Position numbers and translations under genes: made by a program. 64,000 bases of DNA from Anaspis maculata (lineage: Eukaryota > Arthropoda > Insecta > Coleoptera > Scraptiidae), in contig OX421962.1 of assembly GCA_949128115.1 (NCBI GenBank), positions 36,293,745-36,357,744 on the forward strand. The letters are read 5' to 3'. Below are positions 34,696 through 46,599 of this stretch, in pieces; within the stretch, counting starts at the first letter, position 1; each line of letters starts with the position of its first letter. The notes under the pieces were generated by a model. That model worked only from the letters and a program-made list of their open reading frames with translations, did no database searches and was not told where the DNA came from.

Positions 34696-34817
34696 AAAGA
34701 ATGATCGAATACATTTCTCCTCAGAGTAGGCCTCGGTCTTCTTGCTGGCCATGTTTTTCCGCTAGATTTTCAGGAATTATAGGCGACTTGAGGAGAAATT
34801 CATTCGATCACTCGTTA
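34696..34817. mobile_element. Short MITE (gagtgatcgaat ends), copy 2
   Basis: Inverted copy of 19271-19386. It starts gaatgatcgaatac and ends attcgatcactcgtta. The end taacgagtgatcgaat is shared with the left end of copy 1. Confidence 0.7.
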
Positions 34818-34960
34818 CTAACTCCAGCGTAACTAACGCACGTAATAATCTTTATTGTAATTCTGCAGGCACCATGCTACCAGATGGTAATGAAATGATG
34901 ATGATGCAGGTAGACAGATACAATCTCTTCCCAATTTTGACGTCAAATAAAATAAAACGT
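34818..34960. other. Short non-coding interval
   Basis: No feature seen. Confidence 0.4.
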
Positions 34961-35700
34961 CACAGTTAGTTATTCATTAAGACTAATATTGTCCCGTTCG
35001 TCCTTTTCGGGATACCTACTTTATCAGTGTGATGAACGCCGGATGAATAGTGCCGCCAAGGACTAAAGACTGTCGCTTTTATTTCCATGTCAAAAAGAAC
35101 ATCGACTGCGAACGAGCCGGGCAAAAAGGCCATTGCTGCGGTGCGGCAGAAGTCGGCCGCGTCCGTGCAATAACGAAATATAATATAGGTAGAATGTTTT
35201 ACTTTTATTTTTGCACGGTGGACGCGGAAAACTGGTTTGAATTTATATTCGATTTCGGTTTCAACTGAATCCGCGAGCTCCGGCTCTGTGTATCGAATGT
35301 CGTAAACAAAGTTCGCCTGCCCGCTTGCCTGCTGGCTTTGGCCCGTGTATGCTGCTCTTCTGTGTCCGTCCTGCCTGGTTCGCCGCGAAGAAGAGGTGGT
35401 CGACGACGGATATTCCGCTTGCTCGGCCATCGGCAAAAGCAGCGGCAGCCTGCAGCAGCCAGCCGGCAGGATTCGGAATCTTTTTTGGCGCACACCAAGT
35501 GTTAGAGGTCCCGCAGGCAAAAAAAAACCGCCTCCTTTTACTCTCCGATGAATCGATTCGATCGAGAGATGTGCTGGCGTTTTTCAACAGCGATCGACCG
35601 CCGATGACCGCGGCATTCCTTTCGTTTTGCGGATTGCGGGTTATTGTTATCTGCATGGTGGAAGCTGAATGCTTCGGCTCGAACACTTGAATAGGTCGGC
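34961..35700. other. GC-rich island with overlapping open frames on both strands
   Basis: Roughly 700 bp of elevated GC and CpG in AT-rich surroundings. Open frames of 184 and 141 codons run on the minus strand and one of 121 codons on the plus strand. They overlap each other and contain no domain, so the openness is better explained by base composition. It could be the CpG-rich 5' region of a gene. No splice donor or start was convincing. Confidence 0.35.
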
Positions 35701-37481
35701 TTTTATTATTTCTGTTTTGTACCAGTAAGAGATCTCAAGAGTCTTGTAAGAGCTTTAGACTGTACTCTATACTCATCTACCGTGTCCTTTTTCTTCTCTT
35801 CAGCTCCACAGGTCATTTAGGCCCTTGCTGACTTTTCTGCTTATTCATGTATCGAGTAGAGGACCTACCAGTCACATTTTACCAAAGTGGATTTCAAACC
35901 ACTAGTGACTAGCGAGAACTAGCACTTTTTCCAGCGAAGTTTCTGTGGTCTGCATACTCGGTCGTTGTGGCGGTCTCTCCTCTGCATTCGCACATCACCG
36001 TGTGTTGCTTGACTTTATTTACTCAGCTAGAAGGATTAAACAAAGTTTTACAAAATGTACGAGTGCTTACGCAAGAATTTCCCCTCCTCCAAAACTTGCA
36101 ACAATTTCTCAAGTGGAAAAAATCCTGTCCAATTTTTCCGCGTAGATTCCAAAATTGAAAACTCTGATTTTTTTAAACTTGTAAGTATACTGTAAAATCA
36201 GGATATATATTAGATTTTTTTAATCGGCAACTGAGGAATATTTTACAATCTCTCCAGTAAAGATATTCAGTGAAACTTATGTATAGGTATATTGTCACAA
36301 ATAGAAAAAGGGCAGGCCCTTTCCCTACAAGTGGACGGGGCTTCGCCTTTATTGTTGTTCAAGCACATATGAAACCGGGAAAGTGGTAAATCGGAACGCA
36401 TGCATTGTATTAAACAACTTTTATTGAATTAGTAATAAATGTTGCACACATCACACCCGACACCTTACTCGCATGGCAATGAACAATCTGCATTTGTAAG
36501 CGGCAGTACCGATGACCACAGCCGAATCAAAATCAACAATCGAATACCCCGTGTTTAACGCTTCGAACCCCTTTTATCGGATCGCCCAAATCAGGTCAGT
36601 GACGCAGAGCAAAACCTTTGTCTTCATTCTATTCCAATCTGGAAATGACCTAGCGTCTGCTGATTTGGACGATTCGGCGATACTTTGTTGAAACTGTGTT
36701 TAAAAGACTCAAATCAACCAATAGACCGAAATGGCGGCAAATTGTGACCGACAATACCGACATAAAAGGTTTGGTCCTCCACCAGTTTTTGCTCTCCATG
36801 AAAATGTTTGTCTCCGAGTCGTATTCAGTTTGAAAAACTGTTCTTTTCTGAGGTGTTTATTGTTTCGCGCTCATCACAGTCGTTGCAAAGTTGAAAGTGG
36901 ATGGGTATTTCCGAGGGAATTTCCATGCTCTGGCCATGTCCATATGATTCCAACCTGATTCAGGCTGTCGGTCGGTGCGCTATGCCTGGAGGACATCTCT
37001 GCCAATTTTTCCTGCGCCCATTGTCCGAGACAATGGTGATATTTTATTCAAATTCGCTTCTTCTGATGCTATTTAATATTTTAATTTATGATAGTCGCCT
37101 TATAACGAGACCGGGAGGCCGCCTTATACGTGCACATAAACGCTGTTGGTGTGTAATCCCAGCGCGATCCTGTTTAAGGACCATAAATTCGTCAGGCCTA
37201 TGATATTTATAATAATAATAAGTATTATGAATTTATGCCGTACGTATAACAAAGGATTAATAAAGTAGATGATTCAGGTAAAATTGTCCCACTGACAAGA
37301 GAGCTGGATCGTAAATCGCCATACAATATACGCGCGCACAAAACGGGCAAAAATGTTAATTTGCTCGAGAGCGCGGTTTTAGAGCCGCATTAACCTCAAA
37401 AATAACGTACGGTGATCGTTGTCCTTTAACCCCGGCCTTAAGTAATCGCGACATCCTGCGAAATGGCCATTATCGTAAAAA
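35701..37481. other. Unassigned DNA, no gene recognised
   Basis: Frames up to 100 codons (36901-37203) without domains. A stretch at 36290-36460 has LTR-like features on the minus strand (tgtcacaaat at the low end, two tttatt hexamers) but no matching other end or duplication. Confidence 0.35.
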
Positions 37482-37514
37482 GTAGCAGCAGCAGCAGCAG
37501 CAGCATCAGCAGCG
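37482..37514. repeat. (AGC)n microsatellite
   Basis: About eight agc units with one interruption (cagcatcagcagc) before 37515. Confidence 0.85.
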
Positions 37515-39319
37515 GTTTTGTGTTCGGTCATCAGAGAGCATAAGAGACGGATTTTTCGAGAGCGCACGGTACGGCCTCCCACGGGGTGGGACCGAAATGA
37601 ATAATGCATAAGAAATTCGCGACAACTGGACAGCGAGTTCGGTGGTGCTCTTTAAAATGAGCTTTGCTTACATTGTATCGATTGTATTAATTTAAAACAG
37701 AATTATAAATATGCATGGCGTCCATCAGTATAAAGATTACATTTAAATGCGACGCCAGAAAAACGGGACGGAGATTAAAAGCAGGTCCACCTTCATGAGA
37801 TTCGATAATGAATAGCGCTGCATTTCATGCTTCATGGTATGCCATGTAGCGAGATGACGGGGTACCTACTTTGTATTCAGAACAATAAGTTCGTTCACGA
37901 TTTGGGCTGCGTTTTGGTCTCGTTACCTTTTGAATGGTTGAGTTCGAGAGGATGTCAGCTTTAGAATGGTCGAAGTTTACCGGATAAGTGTAGTCCAGCC
38001 AGGAGAAGAACACGAGTGTTGTCATACTCGGCCGCAAGGAAAGGCGTTCGAAAGAATATCTTACTGCGGGATCAAACTCAAACGTTTTGATCCATGCGGA
38101 CCGAAGGAGTCCACTCCGTGCAACAACCGCACTCTAACTTAAATACCGTGCGGATGGAACATACAAGTGAACGAGAACAAGTGCATTGTACAAATCGCGT
38201 AATTTATACACGGAAAATAAGTGAACTGGGAACACAATCACAATAACGCCCGCCGGGCCAGGTACAAGATACGAGAAGTGAAGCTTCTCGTTTCAAAACA
38301 CAAACAATACTGGCAGAGGGCCGCTTACAAACAAAACTGGAAAGAGTTGAAGACTCTCCCAAGTGAAGACGGGGCATAAGGCTACCGCAATATAACAATC
38401 AAATTCAAAACGCAACGTGCCGGATCTCCATAACTGCTAGCTTTCTTGCAAGTAGAAGAAAAATGAAAGAGGACTTCCCTGTGGCCGACATGCGTTGCCT
38501 AAGCCCTGGCGTCTTCATTCCTGCCGCCCCCACCAGGCCACCGGACCTTTGACGGATGTTCCTGGCGTCGGCCCGTGATTCCCGGGAGTTCTGCTAGCTA
38601 AGCCGGAAAGTTGTCGGTAATTCAAATAACAGGGCGCCCAAGCCTGACGTAGCTTCGGCCGACTTCTGGTGATGTTGGCCTGAGGAACTCTTCAAGCATC
38701 AGGGCGCCGTGGACCTGGAGCAGACAACAGAAACGGATCAGCACATATACAACGCATGGCAAAATAGAGGATAAATAACAATGACGGTATATAAGGCGGC
38801 TATCCGGCACATTTCAGTAGCGAGGCTAGACAAATAACATCAATTAAAACACTGGAACAAGCAAAAGTGCGGTCGCGTGTCAGCTCCGGTCTTTCAAGAT
38901 TATGGCTTCTGACAGTCCGTCAACCGGACGTTTGGTGACTGCGCGAATCTCGCTCTTCGCGCAAATTTTTTAATTTCTGAATTTTTGCCGAGGCGGGAAG
39001 TTTGGCCCATCGATACATAATAAAACCACTTAACTTTGATTCGGTAGCCGACGATGCAAGTGGCGGCGTAAGTTTGGCAGCGAGCATGACTGGCGATGTA
39101 GGGAGCGACTGTCGGCCGGCCAAAACGTCAGCGACCAGCCGCGGATGATCGCGCCGGCGTCCAGCGGGAAACGATGATAATACATGTGGAGGCTACCGGT
39201 ACCAGCGCCGGAAAACGGCGGAAAACTCGCCGATGGCCATTGGTACTGTCGAAATTGGCGGTGGCCGTGGAAACCTGTCTAACTCAGTGGTGACCGTGGA
39301 AAGTTCGGTGAGCGGTGGA
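37515..39319. other. Unassigned DNA, no gene recognised
   Basis: Frames of at most 76 codons. The GC-rich portion from about 38430 to 38620 and 39060 to 39260 has no recognisable domain. Confidence 0.35.
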
Positions 39320-39500
39320 CGGTGGAAACTCCAGCGGCAGTGGAACGTGAAAAATAGCGATAACCGTTGGCGGTGGAAACTCTAGCGGCGGTGGAACGTG
39401 GAAAATAGCGATAGCCGGCGGTGGTGGAAACTCCAGCGGCGGTGAAATGTGGAAAATAGCGATAGTCGGCGGCGGTGGAACGTGGAAAATAGCGACGGAA
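39320..39500 (-). repeat. 51-bp minisatellite, about 3.5 copies
   Basis: The unit gtggaaactccagcggcggt plus gtggaaaatagcgat recurs at 39322, 39373, 39424 and (partial) 39475, an exact 51-bp step. Because 51 is divisible by three, the minus strand stays open and encodes repeats of IAIFHVPPPLEFPPP. That is a by-product of the period and is not evidence for a protein. Confidence 0.85.
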
Positions 39501-39525
39501 AATGGGCTCCTAAGGACGAACTCAC

Positions 39526-39760
39526 CATGATGTGTCATTCCGCAGTGCAAGCAGTTCTTTATTTACCTGTAGAAGATGGACCGAGGCGGCCGGCGGCCGT
39601 TTTCTACTCGTGCATCATTGTCGGTACGAATTCGGCTCGGAATTCGGTAACAGAAAAGAACGAGTCTTCCGCTCGAAACGATTTATATAGCTTGCGCTTA
39701 TCGCCGAAAAACTTCACTGAAAAACACGATCCTGCACGTCACACGTGAAACGGGTGGTGG
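39526..39760 (-). promoter_or_regulatory. Promoter-like unit on the minus strand (TATA box, AATAAA, splice donor)
   Basis: On the minus strand a TATATAAA (39689-39682) is followed about 125 bp downstream by AATAAA (39563-39558). A strong donor, CATG|GTGAGT, lies at 39525. TATA followed closely by AATAAA is the arrangement of an LTR R region, while TATA plus donor suits a gene's first exon. LTR ends with a target duplication were not found. The 51-bp minisatellite begins directly after the donor. Confidence 0.3.
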
Positions 39761-40878
39761 CAACACCCAAATTCCTAGATCTCACCAGAAGTAACCAGGA
39801 AATGGCACACACGCAACTGGTGGTGTGCATTGAGGCGAACTACCGTTCGTGCGAAAATCCGAATGCAACAATCTCTTCTGCGGACTGACTCTTCGGCAAA
39901 ACCTTATATCACAGACATGTATCTCATAGTCGTAATGCCCAAGAATGATGATAAAAGAGAGCTGGACATTGACATTTACACGCACAGTTCCGAAAACAAC
40001 CGAGGATCTGGTTCAGGAATTTTTTCTCAACAGCTAGAAATTCTGAACACTTAGAAGTGACTACGTCTGGAAGATACACCACAGTGTTCCAGGCGGAATT
40101 AATGGGCGTGATTCATGGAGCGAACTTAGTTTCTGAAAAAATCATCAAAATAAAACGGTGGATATTCTGACACATAGCAGGGTGGTACTCTTAGCTCAGG
40201 CAGGTTGTAGAGTAGGTAACTTCCGAAATAGTTCGGGAATGCCACCAGGCCGTGGAACAAATAGCACGTTAGGGGTTGAGGACATAGCTGGATCAGAAAA
40301 AGAAGAGACTGATTAGCTGGCGCGGTAGGCCGCGGACCTGAGTTGATGTTACTGCTAACTATGACTCTCGTCAAAAATCTGATGGAAGAAAATATTCTCA
40401 AATATCATACAGACAGGTGGATAAACATGAAAGAGGCTGAGCCGCAATGACTAAACCGTCCAGAAATGTGTAGCTGTAACTAACTGCTTGCAATAGTCGC
40501 TGCAAAGTCACACCTGCAACCGGCAGTACGGCAAGTACTGTAAAGTGTGTGAGTGCTCTGTGTAATCGTCCATGATAACTCCCAAACGGTACTTATAATT
40601 GAGCCAAAATTTGGTATGCAGCCATGATTTAGGCGTCCATTGGACTAACGTGATTTTGGTTGAAATTCGACATTAGAGGGCGCACTTATAGCATGGTATC
40701 AATGTCATACATTGGACATACACAAGGAATACAAATCTATGATACATATACAGTGGCACTTCACTGGTAGAAGAGGTAGTTTTTGTGTGTAGTTTACATG
40801 GATGACATTTCAGTAGAGCAAATGTCACCTTGCAATATGACAGATGGCTGAGAGGTTGCGGCGGAGTGGTGCAGAGGA
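39761..40878. other. Unassigned DNA, no gene recognised
   Basis: Frames below 95 codons and no repeat recognised. Confidence 0.4.
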
Positions 40879-41052
40879 CAGGGGCGGCGGAAGTGTATTT
40901 CTATTGGGAAACTTTTTTTGGAAAAAAGGCGTGATAATCTTTTTTGACGTAAAGAAAAATTCTTTATCGAGAAAATTGGAGGATCCAGGCCCCTCCAAGA
41001 CTAAGATTAGGGGGGCCATGGCCCTCTTGCCCCCCTGGTTTCGCCGCCCCTG
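40879..41052. mobile_element. Small element with caggggcggcg inverted ends
   Basis: A 174-bp unit opens caggggcggcg and closes cgccgcccctg. An inner inverted pair, aggcccctcc / ggggggcc, lies in the right half. A target duplication is not clear. Confidence 0.4.
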
Positions 41053-44017
41053 CACAGGACCCGATTAAGGGAAGGCCCACACTGCTGAAATGTGTCTCAA
41101 ATGGGGTTAAACCCTGGTTTACTCAACAAAAATATTTTTTTCAAGTAATACTGCTAGTTTTCCATTCATAATAAACTGAAATTGGGTTGTTTCAGGCTTG
41201 ATTCAGTCCCAGGACACAAAAAATATTCCAGTCCAGCGCTGTAATATACTAGTGCAATTTTATCACCTGCTAGTGCGATTTTTTAACTTTTTTATCGATA
41301 GCTTAAAGCGAGTAGTCTAGATCCATTCAAGATGCCCTGATTGGTTGAAACTACCAATCATGTATGAACATGTATGTGATAATCTAGGCAAAACCAGCCC
41401 GAAGGAGCACGCTTGGCCAAAACTACCTGGAAAAATTTCATGCACGAGTGATATTTTGCTGATATTTCAAAAAAGAAGTCCGAAGTGACAACCGCCAGAT
41501 TTTGTTGTTTGTATCCAATTTATTCGGTTGCCATTGACCGTGAGATTCAGATAAGTGATTATCATCTTTATAGCTCTAATATAATAATATAATAATAATA
41601 TAGCTTATAGCTTATAGCTCTAATATAGCTCTAATATAATAATACTCAGGGGCGTTGTATGTAATAATCATATTAATACCGCAGCACCACTTCCAGAAAA
41701 AAAAGTGAGTGCTTGACTATATGGCTATAAGTAATTCATGGCAGCCAATAAAACCTAATCGTAAAGAAAGTTTTAACATAAAAGCTCTCTGTGACTCCGA
41801 GTTTAACCGCAACACTCTTGCATTTACTACTTTTACCTCTGGGTATAGGTACTATTACCGCGAAGTAATGAGCAATCAATAATCCATGCAAAAACGTCTT
41901 ATTTATCTACACACAACTGAATCGATCTTACGGTATTAATAATTATGTCGTTACAATAGTCTTGCAAAAATTACGTTTTTATTTGATGCAAAATTATTGG
42001 ACGCATGCATTAATCACTCCACGGCGCAGTGTCATTAATGTCAGTACATATGTGGATGAATGGCTAACAATTAACACATGCATAATAACCGCAACACGTT
42101 TGATTAGTCAGGTAAGGGAGATTTTTCATTGAAGCCCAAGTCGTGACTTACGGTGCGCCAAGAAACACTCTCAATCACTATAATTAAACGCGTAAGTTGT
42201 GAGAAATTACAATGAATTACGGTTCAATTCAAGCTATAATTAGTGAGTTAGGTACATTTGAGCTGTCTATTAATCATCCAGATTGCGTATAGCGAACCGC
42301 CGTGTTCAGGGTTCCTCAGAGGTGTAGCCCTATCTCTCTCTCGTTGCCAAAAACTGTTTGCGGAACGTCTATATTGACCGAGAATTTTGTGAATGGACGG
42401 CGTGCACGTCAAATATTGGCCCTGGTCAACAGTTGTTGGTTCCGTCCCATCACAACATAGCATCGGTTTATTCCCACATTCGGAAATCGTGAGGTCGGCC
42501 GGGACTTTCCCTCCGCGCGCACACTCCCATATCATCTTCGCTTGATGGAAGATGAGTCACAAGCGTTTGACAAAAATTGCGGCTTATACGTGAGATGGCT
42601 CTCGCTCGCAACAAGAACAAAGAAGAGACCCACGGAGGTCGTGATGAATGGGAAGTGCTAGCGCCCAACCTGCACCTCCACGAAGTCTCCGGCAGAGATC
42701 TTCAGATCCTATCATCGAGATAAGTTGCGACCTGCAGCGGATCCCTACGTGTGTGCACGTTGAGGAGTGTGTATGGCTGCACAATTGCAACTCGATATCT
42801 TCTTGCCATCACACCAGGTATTATGCATAACAGTTGCGGATATCGCCTTCCTATGGTCAAGAACGACAACATATTAATGGTCACAGCACAGAGGTGAGAC
42901 CAGACGCTTTTGCTGGTGCTCGCTTGATATAAATCTAATCTCGAGATTAGCGCATCCAAAGAGAATAACGACGAGCTGCATAGAGATATCAACTTTGAAG
43001 TTCAAGTTCCATCAGTGCGAAGCTGCATGAGCATGCCGTGTGGTCATCGTAACGAAGTTTAATTTAGGTAGTACCAGTACCAGAAACGTATAATGATAAA
43101 AATGGACTTCTGCCGGCAGTAAAGAAAAGTACGCGTGTTGTTTATGCACGCGTTTCGGTTTTATAAACGCGAGTGGAAGTCAATTAGGGATTTTTATGTG
43201 GACGGCAGCCGCAATTAATGACGCGGGAGCGGGATTAAGTCGGAGGTTTATGAATAAGAAAGCAGCAAACAGCTATAGGTACACAGCATCCAGAGTGCGT
43301 GGAAAGTTGCGAAAGCCGGATCTGCACGCGTAGGTACGCGAAGAGACGTATAGAGAACAATAAGAAGATACGATTTTTTTCGTAGCATGACAAGAGCAAA
43401 AAGCCTCAGGAGCGAGATTGATTCCTATATTGCATCTCGGGTGTTGAAATAAATTGAAAGTCATTGTCGTTGCGAAAACATCATAACAGATTTCCTTGTG
43501 ATACTTCTTCAATACATAAGTACACAATGGTCACAAGCAGCTGAACGCTATGAGCCAGTTTTGAGAATCATTCGAGCTTATGAGCTGATTTCCAAAATAA
43601 TAATTAGTATAGTAGGTTCACCTGTACCGTGATTCTAGTCGGCTGTGAGATTTTGTTTTTAAGTTTCCAAATCTGAAATATAGAAAATCCCCAAAATTTT
43701 GCGGTTGGCTGCTCTGACTTCATTCAGCGTTCGTCGTTCGGACCACTTTTGGAACGCATTTTTTACGCATATCCTCTGCAGATGGACAAAATATTTTTGC
43801 GGGACGTGATGTCTGACGCTTTTTCCATTATATTGGAAAATGTAGTAATTTTTCTACCTGTTTTCAATTTTCGCCAATGAACAGATAAATCAAAGCAGCT
43901 TTGACATTTGTCAAAAATATTCCTAACCTCTCGAAGCCGGTTCAACTTTAGGTTGATTCAAACTAAGAAAGTACTAGACCTTCGTCCAAAAAAGGAGTTC
44001 CATGGAATCATCAATCC
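41053..44017. other. Unassigned 3-kb stretch
   Basis: Contains an (ATA)-rich simple tract at 41576-41645 with the repeated words tagctctaatata and tagcttatagc. No gene was recognised; frames reach 96 codons (42702-42992) without domains. Confidence 0.35.
41576..41645. repeat. AT-rich simple repeat (taatata / tagctctaatata)
   Basis: Short words tagctctaatata and ataataatata repeat several times with local duplication of tagcttatagc. Confidence 0.75.
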
Positions 44018-44032
44018 TTTTACCTCTTGCAG

Positions 44033-44186
44033 TCGAAAAGACACGACGAATCATGAAGCACTATTGGCAAGACAAGAAACATCCTAGCAGGCCTGCAGTT
44101 GCAGCAGGATTTACGTATAAAAAGTTAATTAAACCGAATTTCAAAAAACCCAGTTGCTTAAAGTTGCGTATTGGACCGAAATTCAT
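44033..44186 (+). CDS. Candidate internal exon encoding a basic segment
   Basis: A good acceptor (ccttttacctcttgcag, ending 44032) and a consensus donor (cat|gtgagt at 44187) bracket 154 nt open in one frame. The peptide is strongly basic: EKTRRIMKHYWQDKKHPS, then AAGFTYKKLIKPNFKKPS and LKLRIGPKF. Lys/Arg richness is typical of a nucleic-acid-binding or nuclear segment, but no family was recognised. The frame is also open upstream to an ATG at 44002, which would overlap the acceptor tract. No neighbouring exon was found. Chance cannot be excluded. Confidence 0.35.
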
Positions 44187-44368
44187 GTGAGTACCTTCAG
44201 TTTGTAATTTGCTTCCGTTTTGGAGCTTGGCGGAACGAGTTTTTGTTGGCCTTGGATGGCCGTCGTCAAGATGACTTAAATTGAAGGCGGCCCCGTAGGG
44301 TTCTAGTGTTTAAATGACGGTAATACAGCTCTGCGCCCCTCTAGTCGCCTTTCCACTTATGACAAGAA

Positions 44369-44823
44369 CTACGTTTACACCGTGGCTTTAGTCCGTGACC
44401 TAAGCACTAAATCGACCCAAATAAATTTAGTCCACGTGGTGTAAACGACCACGGACTGAAACCAAGTTGTTTGGGGTCAGGTCTCTAGGCAGCCGTGGAC
44501 TGACCTTAATTTAGTCTGGACCAAATCCCTGAAGATGCGGTGTAAACGGTACCGGAATGGCCCAAGCCCAAGACGCAAAAATCTGTATTAGACTCGGTTG
44601 GCCGGTTGTCAATCAACCTGACTGATGCTTCCTGACTGTCGAGGCTATGTAATCTCTGGTCGAGTATTCAAAAGAAGGTTGTTATGGACCAAATTTGGAC
44701 TATATTTTAAAATAGGTCGACCTTTAGTCTATCGGTGTAAACGCTGGAAGAGAAGGACCATTTTAGGTGGAATTTAGGTCAGTGCTTGGGTCGGTCCGGC
44801 TTTAGTCCTCTGGTGTAACGTAG
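44369..44823. mobile_element. Inverted-repeat element with ctacgttacacc ends
   Basis: The left end ctacgtttacacc mirrors the right end ggtgtaacgtag. The arms continue through tggctttagtccg / cggctttagtcc-type strings and gtcc..cccaagcac. The words ggtgtaaacg and its reverse complement recur inside (near 44435, 44540, 44735), so the element has nested internal symmetry. It is 455 bp with no coding frame. Confidence 0.65.
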
Positions 44824-45464
44824 CCAAGGTCAGTTTTCCAAGATTTTAATATGAATTTGATAAGAAATATAACTTTACTTCTAGAGAAGTCAGTTTCACA
44901 CCAGGTAAAAAGGCGGCAAGCCTACAATGCTAAAGTAGGAAATTTGCCTAGCCAACTAGAGTCACAATACAAGTGAACCTACTATACCTACCGAGATGAA
45001 AAGTACCGATTCGTTTTCTGAGCGACCAGTCCCTGGTTGACTGAATAATAATAAATAATAAATGTTTACTCACAATCACTATGGTAATTGATTCATTACA
45101 TACCTAGTAGGAGGTCGGGAAGTGACCCATTGCCGACCTCCCGAGAAAGTGGAGAAATGGTAGCTTTAGAAGGGAAATTTCAAAATATGCATCCAAACAA
45201 ACAATAAGTGTGTTAATCAGTATTTCCTGAACCACGTTTCAGCAAAATTAATCGGCCTATCTGGAAGTTATGACAAAAAGTTAATTTTCAGATTTCAACT
45301 TTTGAACGTTTGTAATCCTGCAAGCTGAGTACATGGTTGTGAGTAAAATAGCATACATACTCTCGACGGTAAATACATCATTCCAGCTTCGGGTTAGTGC
45401 CCTCAGCAGTAATGATGTATTTCCCGTTTCGGTATGTAATATACTATTTCCTCCTTATTGGCCT

Positions 45465-45622
45465 GCACCGGCCATAGGAGTTTTTGCCCTTTATTATCAC
45501 GTTTACAAAGCCCAGAAAAATTGCAAATTGGACAAACACAAACATCCAGACTTCTTCCGGGCATCGAATCCGAGGCTCCCGCGGCCGCAGGCAGCTACTC
45601 AATCGCCTGCGCCACGAGGCCG
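45465..45622 (-). mobile_element. tRNA-derived SINE, second family, copy 2
   Basis: On the minus strand an A-box-like tggcgcaggcg (45614-45604) and a B-box-like ggattcgatgcc (45571-45560) head the element. The body matches 10101-10260 through ggccgcaggcagc, attgcaaattgga / attgcatattgga and ggccatagga. No clear flanking duplication was found. Confidence 0.75.
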
Positions 45623-45957
45623 TCAAAACTAAAAAGACCGTGTCAGTACAGCGTGTCCCAGTGAAGTGGAATCACCTCCATATTTTCTTCCCTGGCACTT
45701 TTTCAGAAAATTCCTTCAAAGGGTATAACGATTTTGATCATTGCGGATGTGTTGGTGACATTACTTTTTTATTGTCAGTTATATTTTTTGACCGATGACA
45801 ATTTTTTTGACTTTTTTTGACAACTTTTTTTTAAATTTGCAACAATGAAAACTAGATATTTTTCTCCACCTGGTAACATATTTTTTGCTGTATTGTATAT
45901 CTCGTAACAAAATTATAACTGTTCAGTACGGCCTTAACATAGAAATTCATTTAAGTA

Positions 45958-46088
45958 CCGGGTGTTTATAAATGACTGTGATCGCATCACCTTTGGAATC
46001 CGCTTTCGATCACTAAAATTGCGCCTGTTCCTGCGTTTTTTGGCCTGACCCATGCCTACCGCGATCACAGATTTTTATAAACACCCCG
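45958..46088. mobile_element. MITE with ccgggtgtttataaa ends and TA duplication
   Basis: A 131-bp unit. The left end ccgggtgtttataaatgact..gtgatcgc (in two parts) mirrors the right end gcgatcacagatttttataaacaccccg. TA flanks both ends (45956-45957, 46089-46090). Confidence 0.8.
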
Positions 46089-46379
46089 TATATTGTACAG
46101 AAAAACATTCCGCCTCCAAGCAATAAATTTTTCAGTGTCCACCTAATTGAAACAGTTCAATTTACGAAAATTTTCCTTATCTTGTTTTCGGTCGTTCACT
46201 GGCCCGGGGCCATCAGCAGCAGGTCCAACTGAGGCAGTTCTCATAGCGGTACTCGGAAACCATCGATTTATTTTTCACCTATCAAAGAGATGGTGTTATC
46301 TTTTTATCGATATTGGATTCGCGCTGCTCGCTTGTTTCATGAAACGCTCACAGTCAGTGTAACCAATTAGCAGGAATGT
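46089..46379. other. Short interval, no feature supported
   Basis: A 71-codon frame (46147-46362) has no domain. Confidence 0.4.
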
Positions 46380-46591
46380 ATGGCATATATTTGCGGTCGG
46401 ATGTTGTGGTCACTGTCAGGACCGGCCTCGCCATTTGTCACGCCGCCAACCACCTCTAACGAAAAAGTTGCCTTTTGCATATTGGCCTTTACCACCTCAG
46501 TTTTTATTGTTGACCAAAGTTTGAAGAAAAGAATGATTATAAACTGGGTTATACCTATCTATTCTGTTGTAACATTTTTGGTTTTGTATAT
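46380..46591 (+). CDS. Candidate exon encoding a hydrophobic, possibly membrane segment
   Basis: The ATG at 46380 opens 70 codons that run into a consensus donor, at|gtaagt (46592). The peptide has a Ser/Pro/Thr-rich start (SGPASPFVTPPTTSNEK) followed by two hydrophobic stretches, VAFCILAFTTSVFIV (about residues 30-44) and INWVIPIYSVVTFLVLY (about 54-70), separated by a basic loop with SLKKR. This would suit a small membrane protein. An acceptor (gctcacag, ending 46353) lies upstream. No family was recognised and no partner exon was found. Confidence 0.3.
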
Positions 46592-46599
46592 GTAAGTAG

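Noticed and set aside
34966..35520. 184-codon minus-strand open frame
   Set aside because: It overlaps other long frames on both strands of a GC-rich island, shows no domain, and is explained by low stop-codon frequency in GC-rich DNA.
36290..36720. Possible minus-strand LTR (tgtcac end, tttatt hexamers)
   Set aside because: No matching TG end and no target duplication could be found.
39284..39550. Pro-rich repetitive 88-codon minus frame
   Set aside because: The repeat period is 51 bp, a multiple of three, so the frame is open automatically. No independent coding support.
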